From Enterobacillus tribolii (GTDB lineage Bacteria; Pseudomonadota; Gammaproteobacteria; Enterobacterales; Enterobacteriaceae): a stretch of 64,000 bases of DNA. Below the pieces are notes generated by a model, which was not told the DNA's origin, searched no databases, and saw only the letters and a program-made list of their open reading frames with translations. Below, one piece after another: positions 53,032-63,252 of the stretch. Positions within the stretch are counted from its first letter, which is position 1, and each line of letters begins with the position of its first letter. Location: assembly GCF_003363015.1 (NCBI RefSeq), contig NZ_QRAP01000005.1, positions 62,001 to 126,000 on the forward strand. Reading direction: 5' to 3'. The translations under genes were made by a program, and so were the position numbers.

Positions 53032-55542
53032 TTACTGCCCAAACATCTCTTTCACCCAGGCCGGCGCATCGCTTTCGCTTTGCTCCTCAACCTGCGGCTG
53101 AGAACGGCACAGACTCTGCGGGTTATCCGTCCATACCGGTAAGGTCCGCACGCCGCCGGAGCACACGAAGTTACCCCCGTCGTCGATACCCAGGGTGGCA
53201 ATGCCTTCCGGCGGCACCAGATTCAGCGCCAGCGGCGTCTGGTTCTCCAGATAACGGCGGTACAGCGTCAGCGCGCCGTTGGCGCCGGTCAGCTTGGCCG
53301 GGCCATTATTATCGCGCCCAACCCAGGCGATGGTGACTTCCTTACCGTCGATGCCCGCAAACCAGCTGTCGCGCAGGTCGTTGGTCGTCCCGGTTTTCGC
53401 CGCCAGGTTGTAGTTGGGGAATTTCACCGCCAGAGAGCGCGACGTACCGCGCGCCACCACCTGCTGCATGCCGTACAGCGTCAGGTAAGCGGCCTGAGGC
53501 GCCACCACGTTCTGAGCCTGCGGCAGGCTGCGGTACATCACGCTGCCGTCTTCGGCGATCACTGAACGCAACGCCGACAGCGGCGCACGGTTGCCGCCGC
53601 TGGCGATAGTCTGATATTCCTGCGCGACTTCCATCGGCGTCAGGCTGATGGCGCCCAGCAGAATGGCAGGAACCGGATTGATCACCTCTTTCGGAATGCC
53701 CAGATGTTGCAGGGTCGCGCTCACCTGATCCAGCCCGATCGCCATCCCCAGGTTCACCGTAGGTACGTTCAGCGAGTTGGCAAGCGCATCCACCAACATC
53801 ACCTGACCGCGGAAACGGCGGTCGTAGTTCTTCGGCTCCCAGACCTGACCATTCGGCTGCTTCAGCGCCAGCGGCTGATCCGCCAGCCAGGTGTTGAGAC
53901 GGTATTTATCCGGCTGACTTAACGCGGTGAGGTAGGTCGGCGGCTTCGCCAGCGAACCGACCGAACGGCGCGCGTCCATCGCCCGGTTAAACCCGGCGAA
54001 CTGCGGCTGGGCGCTGCCCACCATCGCCCGGACTTCCCCGGAGAAGCGATCCACGATCACCATAGCCGCTTCCAGATCCGGCAGATTGCGCGCCGCTTTC
54101 AGCGCCGGCACGCCGTCCGTAACCGCCCGCTCCGCCGCATCCTGCGAAACCGGGTCCAGCGTCGTAAAGATTTTCACCCCGGAGAGGTTGTTGGCCTTGT
54201 CGCCCAGCTTCTGCACCAGCTCCTGGCGCACCAACTGCATGAAGGCCGGCTGAGGCGTGATCACGCCGCCTTTCGGCTGCACGCCGAGCGGACGGGCGCT
54301 CAGCATCGCATACAGCTCGCCGTCGATGATCTTCTGCTCCTGCAACAGGCGCAGCACCACGTTACGGCGATCCAGCGCCATTTTCGGATTACGCCACGGG
54401 TTATACAGCGAAGCGCCCTTAACCATACCGACCAGCAACGCCTGCTGATCCAGGCTCAGCTCATCGACCGGCCGCCCGAAATAGTACAGGCTTGCCAGCG
54501 GGAAACCGCGGATCTCGTCGCCGCCGCTCTGGCCGAGGTAGACTTCGTTGAGGTACAGCTCCAGTATGCGATCCTTGCTGTAGCGGTAGTCCATGATGAG
54601 CGCCATGTAGGCCTCATTGAGCTTACGCCACAGCGAACGCTCGTTGGTCAGAAACAGGTTTTTGACCAGCTGCTGGGTCAGCGTACTGCCGCCCTGCACC
54701 GCGCGTCCCGCCGTCAGGTTAGCCACCACGGCACGCCCGATGGAGTACAGGCTGATGCCGTCGTGTTCGTAGAAGTGGCGATCTTCGGTAGCGATCAGGG
54801 TACTCACCAGCAAATCCGGGAATCCGCTGCGCGGTACGAACAGGCGCTGTTCGCCGTTCGGCGACTGCAACATGGTGATCAGGCGCGGATCAAGGCGGAA
54901 GAAGCCGAACTGGCGCTGGTTTTCCAGGTTCTTGATTTGCGTCAGACGATCGCTGCCGAAGGTCAGCATGGCATGGATCTGCCCTTCTTTGCCGTCGGGA
55001 AAATCAAACGGCCGGCGCAGCATCTCAATGCTGTTCGCCTTTACGGTAAACTCACCCGGACGCGTAATGCGGCTCACTTCGCGGTATTGCATGCCCTGCA
55101 GCAGATCGACCATCTCTTTCTTGCTGTAGGACATACCGGGTTCGAGGTTGACCATGCGGCCATAAACCGCCGCCGGCAGTTGCCACACTTTGCCGTCGAT
55201 ACGGTCGCGGATCTGCGAATCCAGGTAGACGCCATAAAACGACAGCACGGCGATAACAATCAGCGCCAGCTTCGCCAACAGGCAGAGCAGGCGGCGTTTG
55301 CGGGATTTTTTCGGTTTTTTGCGCGCCACGTCTTCCTCATCATCGTAGTCATCATCATCGTCATAACGATCGTCGTCATCGTAACGATCGTCATCATCGT
55401 CATCGCGAAAATCATCCCGATAATCATCATCGTCATCGTCGTAACGCGGCCGGCGCCGCTCCGGCGCCTGCCTGCGCGGCGGCGCACTGCGGCGTTTATT
55501 CCCTTTACGGCCGATCGGCTCGCGATCATCCCCTGACATCAT
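53032..55542 (-). CDS. mrcB: Penicillin-binding protein 1b, bifunctional glycosyltransferase/transpeptidase
   Basis: PBP1b polymerises and cross-links peptidoglycan, with LpoB as activator. The 836-residue protein has a cytoplasmic tail, one helix (about 85-107), a UvrB-like UB2H domain, a GT51 domain ([12 protein letters not shown] with the catalytic Glu; [15 protein letters not shown]) and a transpeptidase domain with SLAK (active serine), and KTGTTND. The tail has a run of mostly Asp residues at 34-71, far longer than in E. coli. Two ATGs in a row (MM) start the gene; GGAG is best placed for the first. E. coli order hrpB-mrcB is kept. Confidence 0.97.
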   Translation of the reverse strand: MMSGDDREPIGRKGNKRRSAPPRRQAPERRRPRYDDDDDDYRDDFRDDDDDDRYDDDDRYDDDDDYDDEEDVARKKPKKSRKRRLLCLLAKLALIVIAVLSFYGVYLDSQIRDRIDGKVWQLPAAVYGRMVNLEPGMSYSKKEMVDLLQGMQYREVSRITRPGEFTVKANSIEMLRRPFDFPDGKEGQIHAMLTFGSDRLTQIKNLENQRQFGFFRLDPRLITMLQSPNGEQRLFVPRSGFPDLLVSTLIATEDRHFYEHDGISLYSIGRAVVANLTAGRAVQGGSTLTQQLVKNLFLTNERSLWRKLNEAYMALIMDYRYSKDRILELYLNEVYLGQSGGDEIRGFPLASLYYFGRPVDELSLDQQALLVGMVKGASLYNPWRNPKMALDRRNVVLRLLQEQKIIDGELYAMLSARPLGVQPKGGVITPQPAFMQLVRQELVQKLGDKANNLSGVKIFTTLDPVSQDAAERAVTDGVPALKAARNLPDLEAAMVIVDRFSGEVRAMVGSAQPQFAGFNRAMDARRSVGSLAKPPTYLTALSQPDKYRLNTWLADQPLALKQPNGQVWEPKNYDRRFRGQVMLVDALANSLNVPTVNLGMAIGLDQVSATLQHLGIPKEVINPVPAILLGAISLTPMEVAQEYQTIASGGNRAPLSALRSVIAEDGSVMYRSLPQAQNVVAPQAAYLTLYGMQQVVARGTSRSLAVKFPNYNLAAKTGTTNDLRDSWFAGIDGKEVTIAWVGRDNNGPAKLTGANGALTLYRRYLENQTPLALNLVPPEGIATLGIDDGGNFVCSGGVRTLPVWTDNPQSLCRSQPQVEEQSESDAPAWVKEMFGQ

Positions 55543-55631
55543 TGTATTCTCCGGCTGTTACGCGGCCCTCGCCGCCTACTTTGCTTTCACTGCCCGTGGG
55601 CAGGAACGGGAAATCTCTGAATTATGCCCGC

Positions 55632-58073
55632 TTATTGGTGGCGCTTCGTTTTACGCGTCGGCGCCGCGCTGCCCGGATCGTCCGGCCATACGTGTTTGGG
55701 ATAGCGTCCCTTCATCTCTTTTTGAACTTCACGGTACGCGCCCTGCCAGAACGCGGCCAGATCGCGGGTGATCTGCAACGGGCGACGGGCGGGCGACAAC
55801 AGCTCCAGCACCAGCGCCACGCGCCCTTCGGCAATCAGCGGGCTGCTCTGCTCGCCGAACACTTCCTGCAGGCGTACCGCCAGCACCGGCGGCCGATCGC
55901 TGGAATAGCGGATGGGCAACCGGGAGCCGGTCGGCACAGTGTAATGAGTTGGCAGCGCGGTATCCAGTCGCTGACGCGTCGGCCAGTCAAACAGCCGCAT
56001 CAGCGCGTCGCTCAGGTTGATCTGGCGCAGACCGCGTACGTCGCGTACGCCATCGAGCGAGGGCAGCAGCCATTGCTCCAGCGTGTCGAGCAGGCTGTCA
56101 TCGTCCACCGCAGGCCATGCCACCTCCGGCAGCCATTCCCGCGCGCACGCCAGACGCAGGCGCAGTTGCTCTGCCGCCTCATCCCAGTTCAGCGCCGTCA
56201 GGCCGCGCTCGCGCACCCATTCCAGCAAGGCGGCGGATAACTCCTGCGCGGAAGGCTTGGCCAGTTGCTGCGATTTCAGCACCAGCCGCCCGAGCTGCTG
56301 TCGCCGCCAGGCGCGCAACGTGCCTTTCTCTTCGTCCCACTCAACGCTGGTTTGTTCGCTCACCAGATGCGGCAAGCGGCGGGCCAGTTCCTGCGGATCG
56401 CAGGGCAATGCCAGCGTAATACGCGGCTCACTGTTGGCGCCCGCGCCCTGTAACAGGCTCACCGCAATCAGCGCGGGCGTGCGCGCCAGCGCTTCGTCCG
56501 GGTCCATCGCGGCGCCAAGCCCGTTCGCCAGCAGATAGCGTCCGTCCTGTCCGCGCGCCGCGCCGATGCGGTCGGGGTAAGCATGCGCCAGCCAGAATGC
56601 GGCGTCATCCGGATTCACCGGCGCTTTCGCGCCGCCCAAACGCCGGAGCAGTTGTTCCGCGCGCCGCCGCCAGTGCGGCTGCGGGTGGTAGAGCGCGTTA
56701 CGCATATCAATGCCGCCCTGACGCGGCGGTTCCTCGGCAATCGCCGCCAGTAATGAAGCCGTCGCCGGCGCGTCTCCGCCCTGCGCTTTCGCCGCGCACA
56801 GCATCGCCGCCAAACGCGGATCGCTGCCCAATTCGCCCATCGCACGGCCCAGCGCGGTGAGCTGCTGGCGTTCATCAATGGCGCCGAGCTGCGCCAGTAA
56901 ACGCCGCGCGCTTGCCAGCGCCGGCGCGGGAGGGTGATCCAGCCAGGTAAGCTGCGCCGGATCGCGGCAGCCCCACAGCAGCAGATCCAGCCACAGCGCG
57001 CTGAGATCGCTGTGCAGAATTTCAGCATCATTATATTCCGCCGCCCGTTCCGCCTGCTCGGCGGAGACCAGATGCCAGCAAATCCCCGGTTCAAGGCGCC
57101 CGGCGCGGCCTGCGCGCTGCGTCATCGCTGCCTGGCTGGCGCGTTGGGTGACCAGCCGCGTCAGGCCGTTGCGCACGTCAAAACGGCTGACGCGGTCCAG
57201 CGCTCCGTCCGCCACCAGGCGGATACCGTCGATGGTCAGGCTGGTTTCCGCGATGTTGGTCGCCAGCACCACCTTACGCCGCCCCGCCGCCGCCGGCTCA
57301 ATAGCCTTCTGCTGGTCGGCCAGCGTCAGTGCGCCATATAAAGGACAGATGTCGGTGTCCGCTTCCACCCGCTCCTGCAAATATTCCGCCACGCGGCGGA
57401 TTTCCCCCGTGCCGGGCAGAAACATCAGCAGGGAGCCGCTTTCCTGGCGCAGCATCGCCAGCACCGCGTTTCCTGCCGCCTGTTCAAAGCGCTCATGGGG
57501 CGAAAGCGGCTGATAGCGGCGTTCAACCGGAAAGCTGCGGCCTTCGGCGCGGATCGTCGGCGCATCCGGCAGAATACGGCTCAGGCGGCCGTCGTCCAGC
57601 GTTGCGGACATGATTAACAGACGCAGGTCATCGCGCAGCCCCTGCTGGACGTCCAGCAACAGCGCCAGAGCCAGATCGGCCTGGAGGCTGCGTTCGTGGA
57701 ATTCATCGAGGATCACCAGAGAAACCCCTTCCAGCGTGGCGTCCCGTTGCAGCATGCGGGTCAGAATGCCTTCCGTCACCACCTCAAGCCGGGTAGACGG
57801 TCCGCTTTTACTCTCTCCGCGCAGCCGGTAGCCGACGGTTTCTCCCGGCTGTTCCCCCAGTTGCTGCGCCAGCCGGTACGCCACGCTGCGCGCGGCCAGG
57901 CGGCGCGGTTCCAGCATGATGATTTTTCCCGGCAATGCGGCCCGCTGCAGCAGTTGCAACGGCAGCCAAGTCGATTTACCCGCGCCGGTCGGGGCGTTGA
58001 GTAAAACCTGCGGCGCGGTGCTTAACGCCGTCAGCAGGGGGTCCAGGACATCGGCAACCGGAAATTGGGACAC
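55632..58073 (-). CDS. hrpB: ATP-dependent RNA helicase-like protein HrpB
   Basis: An 813-residue DEAH-box protein (E. coli 809). Motifs in order: Walker A NAPTGAGKSTWLPL (about 26-39), DEFHERSLQADLAL (motif II variant), SATLD, TNIAETSLTIDGI and QRAGRAGR (motif VI), then the HrpB C-terminal domain. Its physiological role is not established; the name reflects homology to yeast Prp helicases. It is divergent from thpR and precedes mrcB by 89 bp. Confidence 0.96.
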   Translation of the reverse strand: MSQFPVADVLDPLLTALSTAPQVLLNAPTGAGKSTWLPLQLLQRAALPGKIIMLEPRRLAARSVAYRLAQQLGEQPGETVGYRLRGESKSGPSTRLEVVTEGILTRMLQRDATLEGVSLVILDEFHERSLQADLALALLLDVQQGLRDDLRLLIMSATLDDGRLSRILPDAPTIRAEGRSFPVERRYQPLSPHERFEQAAGNAVLAMLRQESGSLLMFLPGTGEIRRVAEYLQERVEADTDICPLYGALTLADQQKAIEPAAAGRRKVVLATNIAETSLTIDGIRLVADGALDRVSRFDVRNGLTRLVTQRASQAAMTQRAGRAGRLEPGICWHLVSAEQAERAAEYNDAEILHSDLSALWLDLLLWGCRDPAQLTWLDHPPAPALASARRLLAQLGAIDERQQLTALGRAMGELGSDPRLAAMLCAAKAQGGDAPATASLLAAIAEEPPRQGGIDMRNALYHPQPHWRRRAEQLLRRLGGAKAPVNPDDAAFWLAHAYPDRIGAARGQDGRYLLANGLGAAMDPDEALARTPALIAVSLLQGAGANSEPRITLALPCDPQELARRLPHLVSEQTSVEWDEEKGTLRAWRRQQLGRLVLKSQQLAKPSAQELSAALLEWVRERGLTALNWDEAAEQLRLRLACAREWLPEVAWPAVDDDSLLDTLEQWLLPSLDGVRDVRGLRQINLSDALMRLFDWPTRQRLDTALPTHYTVPTGSRLPIRYSSDRPPVLAVRLQEVFGEQSSPLIAEGRVALVLELLSPARRPLQITRDLAAFWQGAYREVQKEMKGRYPKHVWPDDPGSAAPTRKTKRHQ

Positions 58074-58175
58074 GCGCGTTCCTCTCGGGCTGGTTCAAAA
58101 ATAAGGCCGGGCATTGTAGCATCAGGGAATGAATTTGAGCGATTGCCTGATTAATCCGCTGCGGGAGGGGCCGGG

Positions 58176-58721
58176 ATGACCATAAGCCAACGCCTGTTTT
58201 TCGCCCTGACGCCGCCGGAAAACGTGCAGCAGGAGATCATACAATGGCGTGCGCGCAGTTTCGCGCCGGAAGCGGGACGCCCGATCGCCGCCGCCAACCT
58301 GCACCTCACGCTGGCGTTTCTCGGCGAAGTCAGCGACGCCAAAGCCGCCGCGCTACAAAAGCTGGCCGGGCGCATTACCCAACCGCCGTTTACGCTGAAG
58401 TTGGACGACGCCGGACACTGGCCGCGCCCCGGCGTGGTATGGCTGGGCTGCCGACGTTCCCCGCGCGGGTTGTTGCAGCTGGCCGGCATGTTGCGCGCCC
58501 AGGCGGCGCGCAGCGGCTGTTATCAAAGCCCGCAGCCTTTTCATCCCCATATTACCCTGCTGCGCGGCGCCGACCGGCCGGTGATGCTGCCCGCCGCCAC
58601 GCCGGGCTGGGAAGTCAGCTTCGACCACTTTTCCCTGTATGCTTCCGTTCACGAACGGGGACGTACCCGTTATCATCCCCTCGCCCATTGGCCGATGAGC
58701 GCGGCGTCCGCCCCCGAATAA
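58176..58721 (+). CDS. thpR: RNA 2',3'-cyclic phosphodiesterase (2'-5' RNA ligase) ThpR
   Basis: A 181-residue 2H phosphoesterase with the two catalytic motifs HLTLAFLG (His43) and HITLLRG (His125). ThpR (LigT) opens 2',3'-cyclic phosphates and in vitro joins tRNA halves with a 2'-5' bond. GGGAGGGG lies upstream of the ATG. It starts the plus-strand series thpR-sfsA, with a 9-bp gap to sfsA. Confidence 0.95.
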   Translation: MTISQRLFFALTPPENVQQEIIQWRARSFAPEAGRPIAAANLHLTLAFLGEVSDAKAAALQKLAGRITQPPFTLKLDDAGHWPRPGVVWLGCRRSPRGLLQLAGMLRAQAARSGCYQSPQPFHPHITLLRGADRPVMLPAATPGWEVSFDHFSLYASVHERGRTRYHPLAHWPMSAASAPE

Positions 58722-58730
58722 AGGATAAAC

Positions 58731-59438
58731 ATGCTTTTTAATCCCCCGCTGCAAGCGGCGCGCCTGATCAAGCGCTACAAACGTTTTCTCGCCGACGTAG
58801 AAACCCCGCAGGGAGAGATCCTGACCATTCACTGCGCCAATACCGGCGCGATGACCGGTTGCGCCACGCCCGGCGACACCGTGTGGTATTCCACCTCCGC
58901 CAATCCCAAGCGTAAATACCCCCACAGTTGGGAACTGACGCACACGCAGGCCGGCGACTGGATTTGCGTCAACACCGCGCAGGCGAACGCGCTGGCGGCG
59001 GAAGCCATCAACGAAAATCGCATTATGGAATTATCTGGTTACACTAACTTGCAAAGAGAAGTACGGTACGGCTCGGAAAATAGCCGTATCGACTTGTTAT
59101 TGCAGGCGGAAGAACGACCTAACTGCTATATTGAGGTGAAGTCTGTCACACTGCTGCAACAACAAGGCGGTTACTTTCCTGACGCCGTCACGTTACGGGG
59201 GCAGAAGCATCTGCGGGAGCTGCGGGAGCAGGCTGAACAGGGGCAACGGGCGGTGCTGTTTTTCGCCGCGTTGCATACGGGGATCGATCGGGTCGCCCCC
59301 GCCCGGCACATTGACGCACAATACGCGGATTTGTTGGCTCAGGCCTGCGCGCACGGCGTTGAGGTCATCAGTTATGGCGCTGAGATCTCATCCAGGGAAA
59401 TTCGTCTTGCGACAAGGCTTCCGTTTAGCCTCCGTTAA
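58731..59438 (+). CDS. sfsA: Sugar fermentation stimulation protein SfsA
   Basis: A 235-residue protein beginning [20 protein letters not shown], with an OB-like N-terminal domain and a nuclease-like C-terminal domain ([19 protein letters not shown]). E. coli SfsA (234 residues) binds DNA and stimulates maltose gene expression when overproduced; the molecular role is unclear. The EVK motif is reminiscent of restriction-nuclease folds. Neighbours match E. coli exactly. Confidence 0.95.
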   Translation: MLFNPPLQAARLIKRYKRFLADVETPQGEILTIHCANTGAMTGCATPGDTVWYSTSANPKRKYPHSWELTHTQAGDWICVNTAQANALAAEAINENRIMELSGYTNLQREVRYGSENSRIDLLLQAEERPNCYIEVKSVTLLQQQGGYFPDAVTLRGQKHLRELREQAEQGQRAVLFFAALHTGIDRVAPARHIDAQYADLLAQACAHGVEVISYGAEISSREIRLATRLPFSLR

Positions 59439-59454
59439 TGGGACATTAACGTAA

Positions 59455-59481
59455 CGAAACAAAAAAGCGACGCAACGTCGC
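59455..59481 (-). terminator. Minus-strand intrinsic terminator between sfsA and dksA
   Basis: GCGACG (59467-59472) pairs with CGTCGC (59476-59481), loop of three; on the minus strand the stem is followed by TTTTTTGTTTCG. No minus-strand gene feeds into it. On the plus strand there is no T tract, so it would not end sfsA efficiently. Confidence 0.6.
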
Positions 59482-59632
59482 CGTAATGGTCGCCAAAGAC
59501 GCCGTTCCTCACAACCCTGCTCAAGCGGGTGTCCGGAACAATTGCCAACCTTGGCAGCATCTGCTATTTATAGCGGCCTGATTTTTTCCCCCGTTTGGGG
59601 ATCGCTAATGCGTGTTATGTAGGAGAAGCAAC

Positions 59633-60088
59633 ATGCAAGAAGGGCAAAACCGTAAACCATCGTCCTTGAGCATTCTCGCCATCGCTGGGGTGGAGCCGTA
59701 CCAAGAGAAACCGGGCGAAGAGTACATGAATGAAGCCCAGCTGGCGCATTTTAAACGTATTCTGGAAGCATGGCGTAATCAGCTCAGGGATGAAGTTGAC
59801 CGCACCGTTTCCCATATGCAGGACGAAGCAGCTAACTTCCCTGACCCGGTGGATCGCGCCGCGCAGGAAGAAGAATTCAGTCTTGAACTGCGCAACCGCG
59901 ATCGTGAACGTAAGCTGATCAAAAAAATCGAGAAAACGCTGCAAAAAATCGAAGATGACGACTTCGGTTATTGCGAGTCCTGCGGCGTGGAAATCGGTAT
60001 TCGCCGTCTGGAAGCCAGACCGACCGCCGATTTGTGCATCGATTGCAAGACGTTAGCTGAAATCCGCGAAAAACAAATGGCAGGCTGA
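59633..60088 (+). CDS. dksA: RNA polymerase-binding transcription factor DksA
   Basis: DksA binds the RNA polymerase secondary channel and, with ppGpp, represses stable-RNA promoters and activates amino-acid genes. The ATG at 59633 behind AGGAGAAG gives 151 residues, the same as E. coli. The coiled-coil (about 33-108) holds the tip [11 protein letters not shown], and the zinc finger has four cysteines in [10 protein letters not shown] and [10 protein letters not shown]. It probably controls the tRNA-fMet promoter at the other end of this window. Confidence 0.98.
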   Translation: MQEGQNRKPSSLSILAIAGVEPYQEKPGEEYMNEAQLAHFKRILEAWRNQLRDEVDRTVSHMQDEAANFPDPVDRAAQEEEFSLELRNRDRERKLIKKIEKTLQKIEDDDFGYCESCGVEIGIRRLEARPTADLCIDCKTLAEIREKQMAG

Positions 60089-60102
60089 TCCCTGCCCATT
60101 AC

Positions 60103-60136
60103 CCGCGGTGCCGTCGTCCGGCATCGCGGTATTCTT
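60103..60136 (+). terminator. Probable terminator of dksA
   Basis: CCGCGGTGCC (60103-60112) pairs with GGCATCGCGG (60120-60129) with one mismatch and a seven-base loop, followed by TATTCTTTCC, 14 bp past the dksA stop. Confidence 0.6.
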
Positions 60137-60220
60137 TCCGTTCGGCGCCGCCATCGCCGCCGCTCCGTGGTATCATGCCCTTAAATATCACTTCCCTGAA
60201 TACATAACCGTACCCTGATT

Positions 60221-61135
60221 ATGATATCGGATCGTCGCTACACCGGCCGTTTCGCCCCCTCGCCTTCCGGCGATTTACATTTCGGTTCTCTGGTCGCCGC
60301 CTTAGGCAGCTACCTGCGGGCCAGATCGCTGGGTGGACGCTGGCTGGTGCGTATTGAAGATATCGATCCGCCGCGCGAAGTTCCCGGCGCCGATGCCCGG
60401 ATTTTGCGGGCGCTGGAGCATTACGGGTTATGTTGGGACGGCGGGGTGCTGTACCAGTCGTCGCGTCATGACGCTTACCGGGCGATCCTCGCCCGCCTGC
60501 ATGACGCCGGGCTGGCCTATTACTGCACCTGCACGCGCAGCCGCATTCAGGCGCTGGGTGGTATTTATGACGGCCACTGCCGTTTTTTGCATCTCGGCGC
60601 CGGCAACGCCGCGCTGCGTTTGCACGTCACCCGGCCGGTATACGGCTTTCATGACGGCCTGCATGGCTGGCTGGAGTCTGACCGGCGCCTGGCGGAGGAG
60701 GATTTCATTATTCACCGCCGCGACGGCCTGTTCGCCTACAACCTGGCGGTGGTGGCGGACGATCACTTTCAGGGCGTGACGGAAATCGTACGCGGCGCGG
60801 ACCTGATTGAACCAACGGTGCGCCAGATCGCGCTGTATCAGCAGTTGGGCTGGCCGGTGCCTGAGTACGTGCACCTGCCGCTGGCGCTGAATCAGGACGG
60901 CAATAAACTGTCGAAGCAAAACCACGCAACGCCGATCCCGCTGGACGATCCGCGTCCGGTGCTGGTGAATGCGCTGAATTTTCTCGGTCAGCCCTGCCCT
61001 GAAGCGTGGCAGGATCTGACGACGGAACAACTGCTGGCCCGCGCCGTGGCGCATTGGTCGATGGCGAGCGTGCCGCGTATTACGGCGGCGACGCCGGTGA
61101 ATGGCGCATTGGCATTCTCAAAGCCGTCATCGTGA
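60221..61135 (+). CDS. gluQ: Glutamyl-Q tRNA(Asp) synthetase
   Basis: GluQ charges glutamate onto queuosine-34 of tRNA-Asp. The 304-residue protein is a truncated class I glutamyl-tRNA synthetase without the anticodon-binding domain. It has [20 protein letters not shown] (HIGH-like), a zinc-ligand region CTCTRSRI and DGHCRF, and [12 protein letters not shown] (KMSKS-like). Downstream of dksA as in E. coli. Confidence 0.96.
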   Translation: MISDRRYTGRFAPSPSGDLHFGSLVAALGSYLRARSLGGRWLVRIEDIDPPREVPGADARILRALEHYGLCWDGGVLYQSSRHDAYRAILARLHDAGLAYYCTCTRSRIQALGGIYDGHCRFLHLGAGNAALRLHVTRPVYGFHDGLHGWLESDRRLAEEDFIIHRRDGLFAYNLAVVADDHFQGVTEIVRGADLIEPTVRQIALYQQLGWPVPEYVHLPLALNQDGNKLSKQNHATPIPLDDPRPVLVNALNFLGQPCPEAWQDLTTEQLLARAVAHWSMASVPRITAATPVNGALAFSKPSS

Positions 61136-61193
61136 GCTATTATTAGCCGCTGTTTTTTCGTAACACTAATCACACACTATTCAGAGGTGTACT

Positions 61194-62603
61194 ATTTTTA
61201 CCCGAGTCGCCAATTTCTGCCGTAAAGTCCTGAGCCGGGATGCGGAAGTCGCGCTGGAGGAAGCACCGAGTCATATGACGGTGATCCCGCGCGACCAGCA
61301 CAATATTTCACGTCAGCAAATCAGTGAAAATGCGCTCAAGGTGCTTTACCGCCTGAACAAGTCCGGTTTCGAGGCCTATCTGGTCGGCGGCGGCGTACGC
61401 GATCTGTTGCTGGGTAAACAGCCCAAGGATTTCGATGTCACCACCAACGCCACGCCGGAGCAGATGCGTAAACTGTTCCGCAACTGCCGTCTGGTCGGCC
61501 GCCGCTTTCGTCTGGCGCACGTGATGTTCGGCCCGGAAATTATTGAGGTCGCCACGTTTCGTGGTCATCACGACCATCATCCGGAAGAGCAAAACAAGAA
61601 TCTGTCCCAGCAGGCGCAAAACGGCATGCTGCTGCGTGACAACATCTATGGTTCCATAGAAGAAGACGCCCAGCGCCGCGATTTCACCATCAACAGCCTG
61701 TATTACAGCGTCGCCGATTTTACCGTACGGGATTACACCGGCGGTTTGCAGGATCTGCGCGAAGGTCGTATCCGCCTGATCGGCGATCCGGAAACCCGCT
61801 ACCGGGAAGACCCGGTGCGGATGCTGCGCGCCGTGCGTTTCGCCGCCAAGCTCGACATGACGATCTGCCCGGAAACCGCAGCGCCGATCCCGCACCTGTC
61901 GTCGCTGCTGCATGAAATCCCGCCGGCCCGTCTGTTTGAAGAATCGCTCAAGCTGTTGCAGGCCGGTTACGGCTACGCCACGTACCAGAAGCTGTGCGAA
62001 TGTCAGCTGTTCCAGCCGCTGTTTCCGGTTATTGCCCGCCACTTCACGCCAAACGGCGACAGCCCGATGGAGCGCATCATCGAGCGGGTGCTGCAAAACA
62101 CCGACCAGCGCCTGCAAAACGGCCAGCGCGTGAACCCGGCGTTTTTGTTCGCCGCGATGCTGTGGTATCCGCTGATCGAGCTGGCACAGAAGATCTCGCA
62201 GGAAGGCGGGCTGGCTTATCACGACGCCTTCGCTCTGGCGATGAACGACGTGCTGGACGAACAGTGCCGTACCCTGGCGATACCGAAGCGTATCACCACG
62301 CTGATCCGCGATATCTGGGCCTTGCAGATGCGTCTGTCGCGCCGTCAGGGGAAACGCGCCTATAAGCTGATGGAGCACCCCAAGTTTCGCGCCGCCTTCG
62401 ATTTGCTGCTGCTGCGCGCCGAAACCGAAAAACACCCGGAACTGCAACGCCTGGCGCAATGGTGGGAGACGTTCCAGACCGCCGACGCCGCACACCAGAA
62501 AGGGATGCTGGGCTCGCTGGACGACGACGGGCCGACTTACCGCCGCCCGCGCCGTTCACGGCCGCGTAAACGCGCGCCGCGCCGTGAGGGCGCGAAAGAG
62601 TGA
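61194..62603 (+). CDS. pcnB: Poly(A) polymerase I, with probable ATT start
   Basis: PcnB adds poly(A) tails to RNA 3' ends, promoting decay, and sets ColE1 plasmid copy number. An ATG-started frame begins at 61275, but the 27 codons before it encode [14 protein letters not shown], closely matching the true E. coli N-terminus. No ATG, GTG or TTG fits there; an ATT at 61194-61196, behind AGAGGTG, does. E. coli pcnB is known to start at AUU. This gives 469 residues (E. coli 465). Features: [12 protein letters not shown], catalytic [15 protein letters not shown], and a basic C-terminus. The stop overlaps the folK start. Confidence 0.92.
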   Translation: MFTRVANFCRKVLSRDAEVALEEAPSHMTVIPRDQHNISRQQISENALKVLYRLNKSGFEAYLVGGGVRDLLLGKQPKDFDVTTNATPEQMRKLFRNCRLVGRRFRLAHVMFGPEIIEVATFRGHHDHHPEEQNKNLSQQAQNGMLLRDNIYGSIEEDAQRRDFTINSLYYSVADFTVRDYTGGLQDLREGRIRLIGDPETRYREDPVRMLRAVRFAAKLDMTICPETAAPIPHLSSLLHEIPPARLFEESLKLLQAGYGYATYQKLCECQLFQPLFPVIARHFTPNGDSPMERIIERVLQNTDQRLQNGQRVNPAFLFAAMLWYPLIELAQKISQEGGLAYHDAFALAMNDVLDEQCRTLAIPKRITTLIRDIWALQMRLSRRQGKRAYKLMEHPKFRAAFDLLLLRAETEKHPELQRLAQWWETFQTADAAHQKGMLGSLDDDGPTYRRPRRSRPRKRAPRREGAKE

Positions 62604-63079
62604 TACGCGTTTACATCGCACTGGGCAGTAATCTGGCCGATCCGCGCCGGCAGGTGCTTTCCGCACTGCAGGCGCTGGAAACGCTGCCGGAAAGCCGCTT
62701 GGTGCGCTGTTCGTCCCTCTACCGCACTCCGCCGCTCGGCCCGCAGGATCAACCGGACTACGTCAACGCCGCCGTGGCGCTCGACACCAATCTCTCCCCC
62801 GAAACCCTGCTTGACCACACGCAGCGCATCGAACTGGCGCATGGCCGGGAACGTAAAGCTGAACGCTGGGGGCCGCGTACGTTGGATCTGGACATCATGC
62901 TGTTCGGCGATCTGACCCTTAACACTCCCCGGCTGATCGTGCCGCATTACGACATGAAAAACCGGGCGTTTATGCTGATTCCCCTGGCGGAAATCGCGCC
63001 GGATCTCGTTTTCCCCGACGGTTTGCCGCTTTCCGTTCTGGTATCCGCATTTGATGCTTCGACATTAATTAAATTCTAG
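62600..63079 (+). CDS. folK: 2-amino-4-hydroxy-6-hydroxymethyldihydropteridine pyrophosphokinase
   Basis: FolK transfers pyrophosphate from ATP to the pterin precursor in folate synthesis, the step before dihydropteroate synthase. The 159-residue protein has the HPPK signatures [26 protein letters not shown] and [15 protein letters not shown]. The start is GTG at 62600-62602, overlapping the pcnB stop (GTGA), so translation is coupled to pcnB. Confidence 0.96.
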   Translation: MIRVYIALGSNLADPRRQVLSALQALETLPESRLVRCSSLYRTPPLGPQDQPDYVNAAVALDTNLSPETLLDHTQRIELAHGRERKAERWGPRTLDLDIMLFGDLTLNTPRLIVPHYDMKNRAFMLIPLAEIAPDLVFPDGLPLSVLVSAFDASTLIKF

Positions 63080-63252
63080 ACAATATTAAAATCACAGCAT
63101 GTTTACCTGGTTTTCACATCGTTGCAGGAATAATCATGCCATTATCATACTTACCTGAAATCACTTCCCCGCAACCGTTTGACTTGCACTAGAATAGCCT
63201 TCACTCAGTGCCGGAACCCCTTTCCGGCGCCCCGGATCACAGGAGAACGGTG

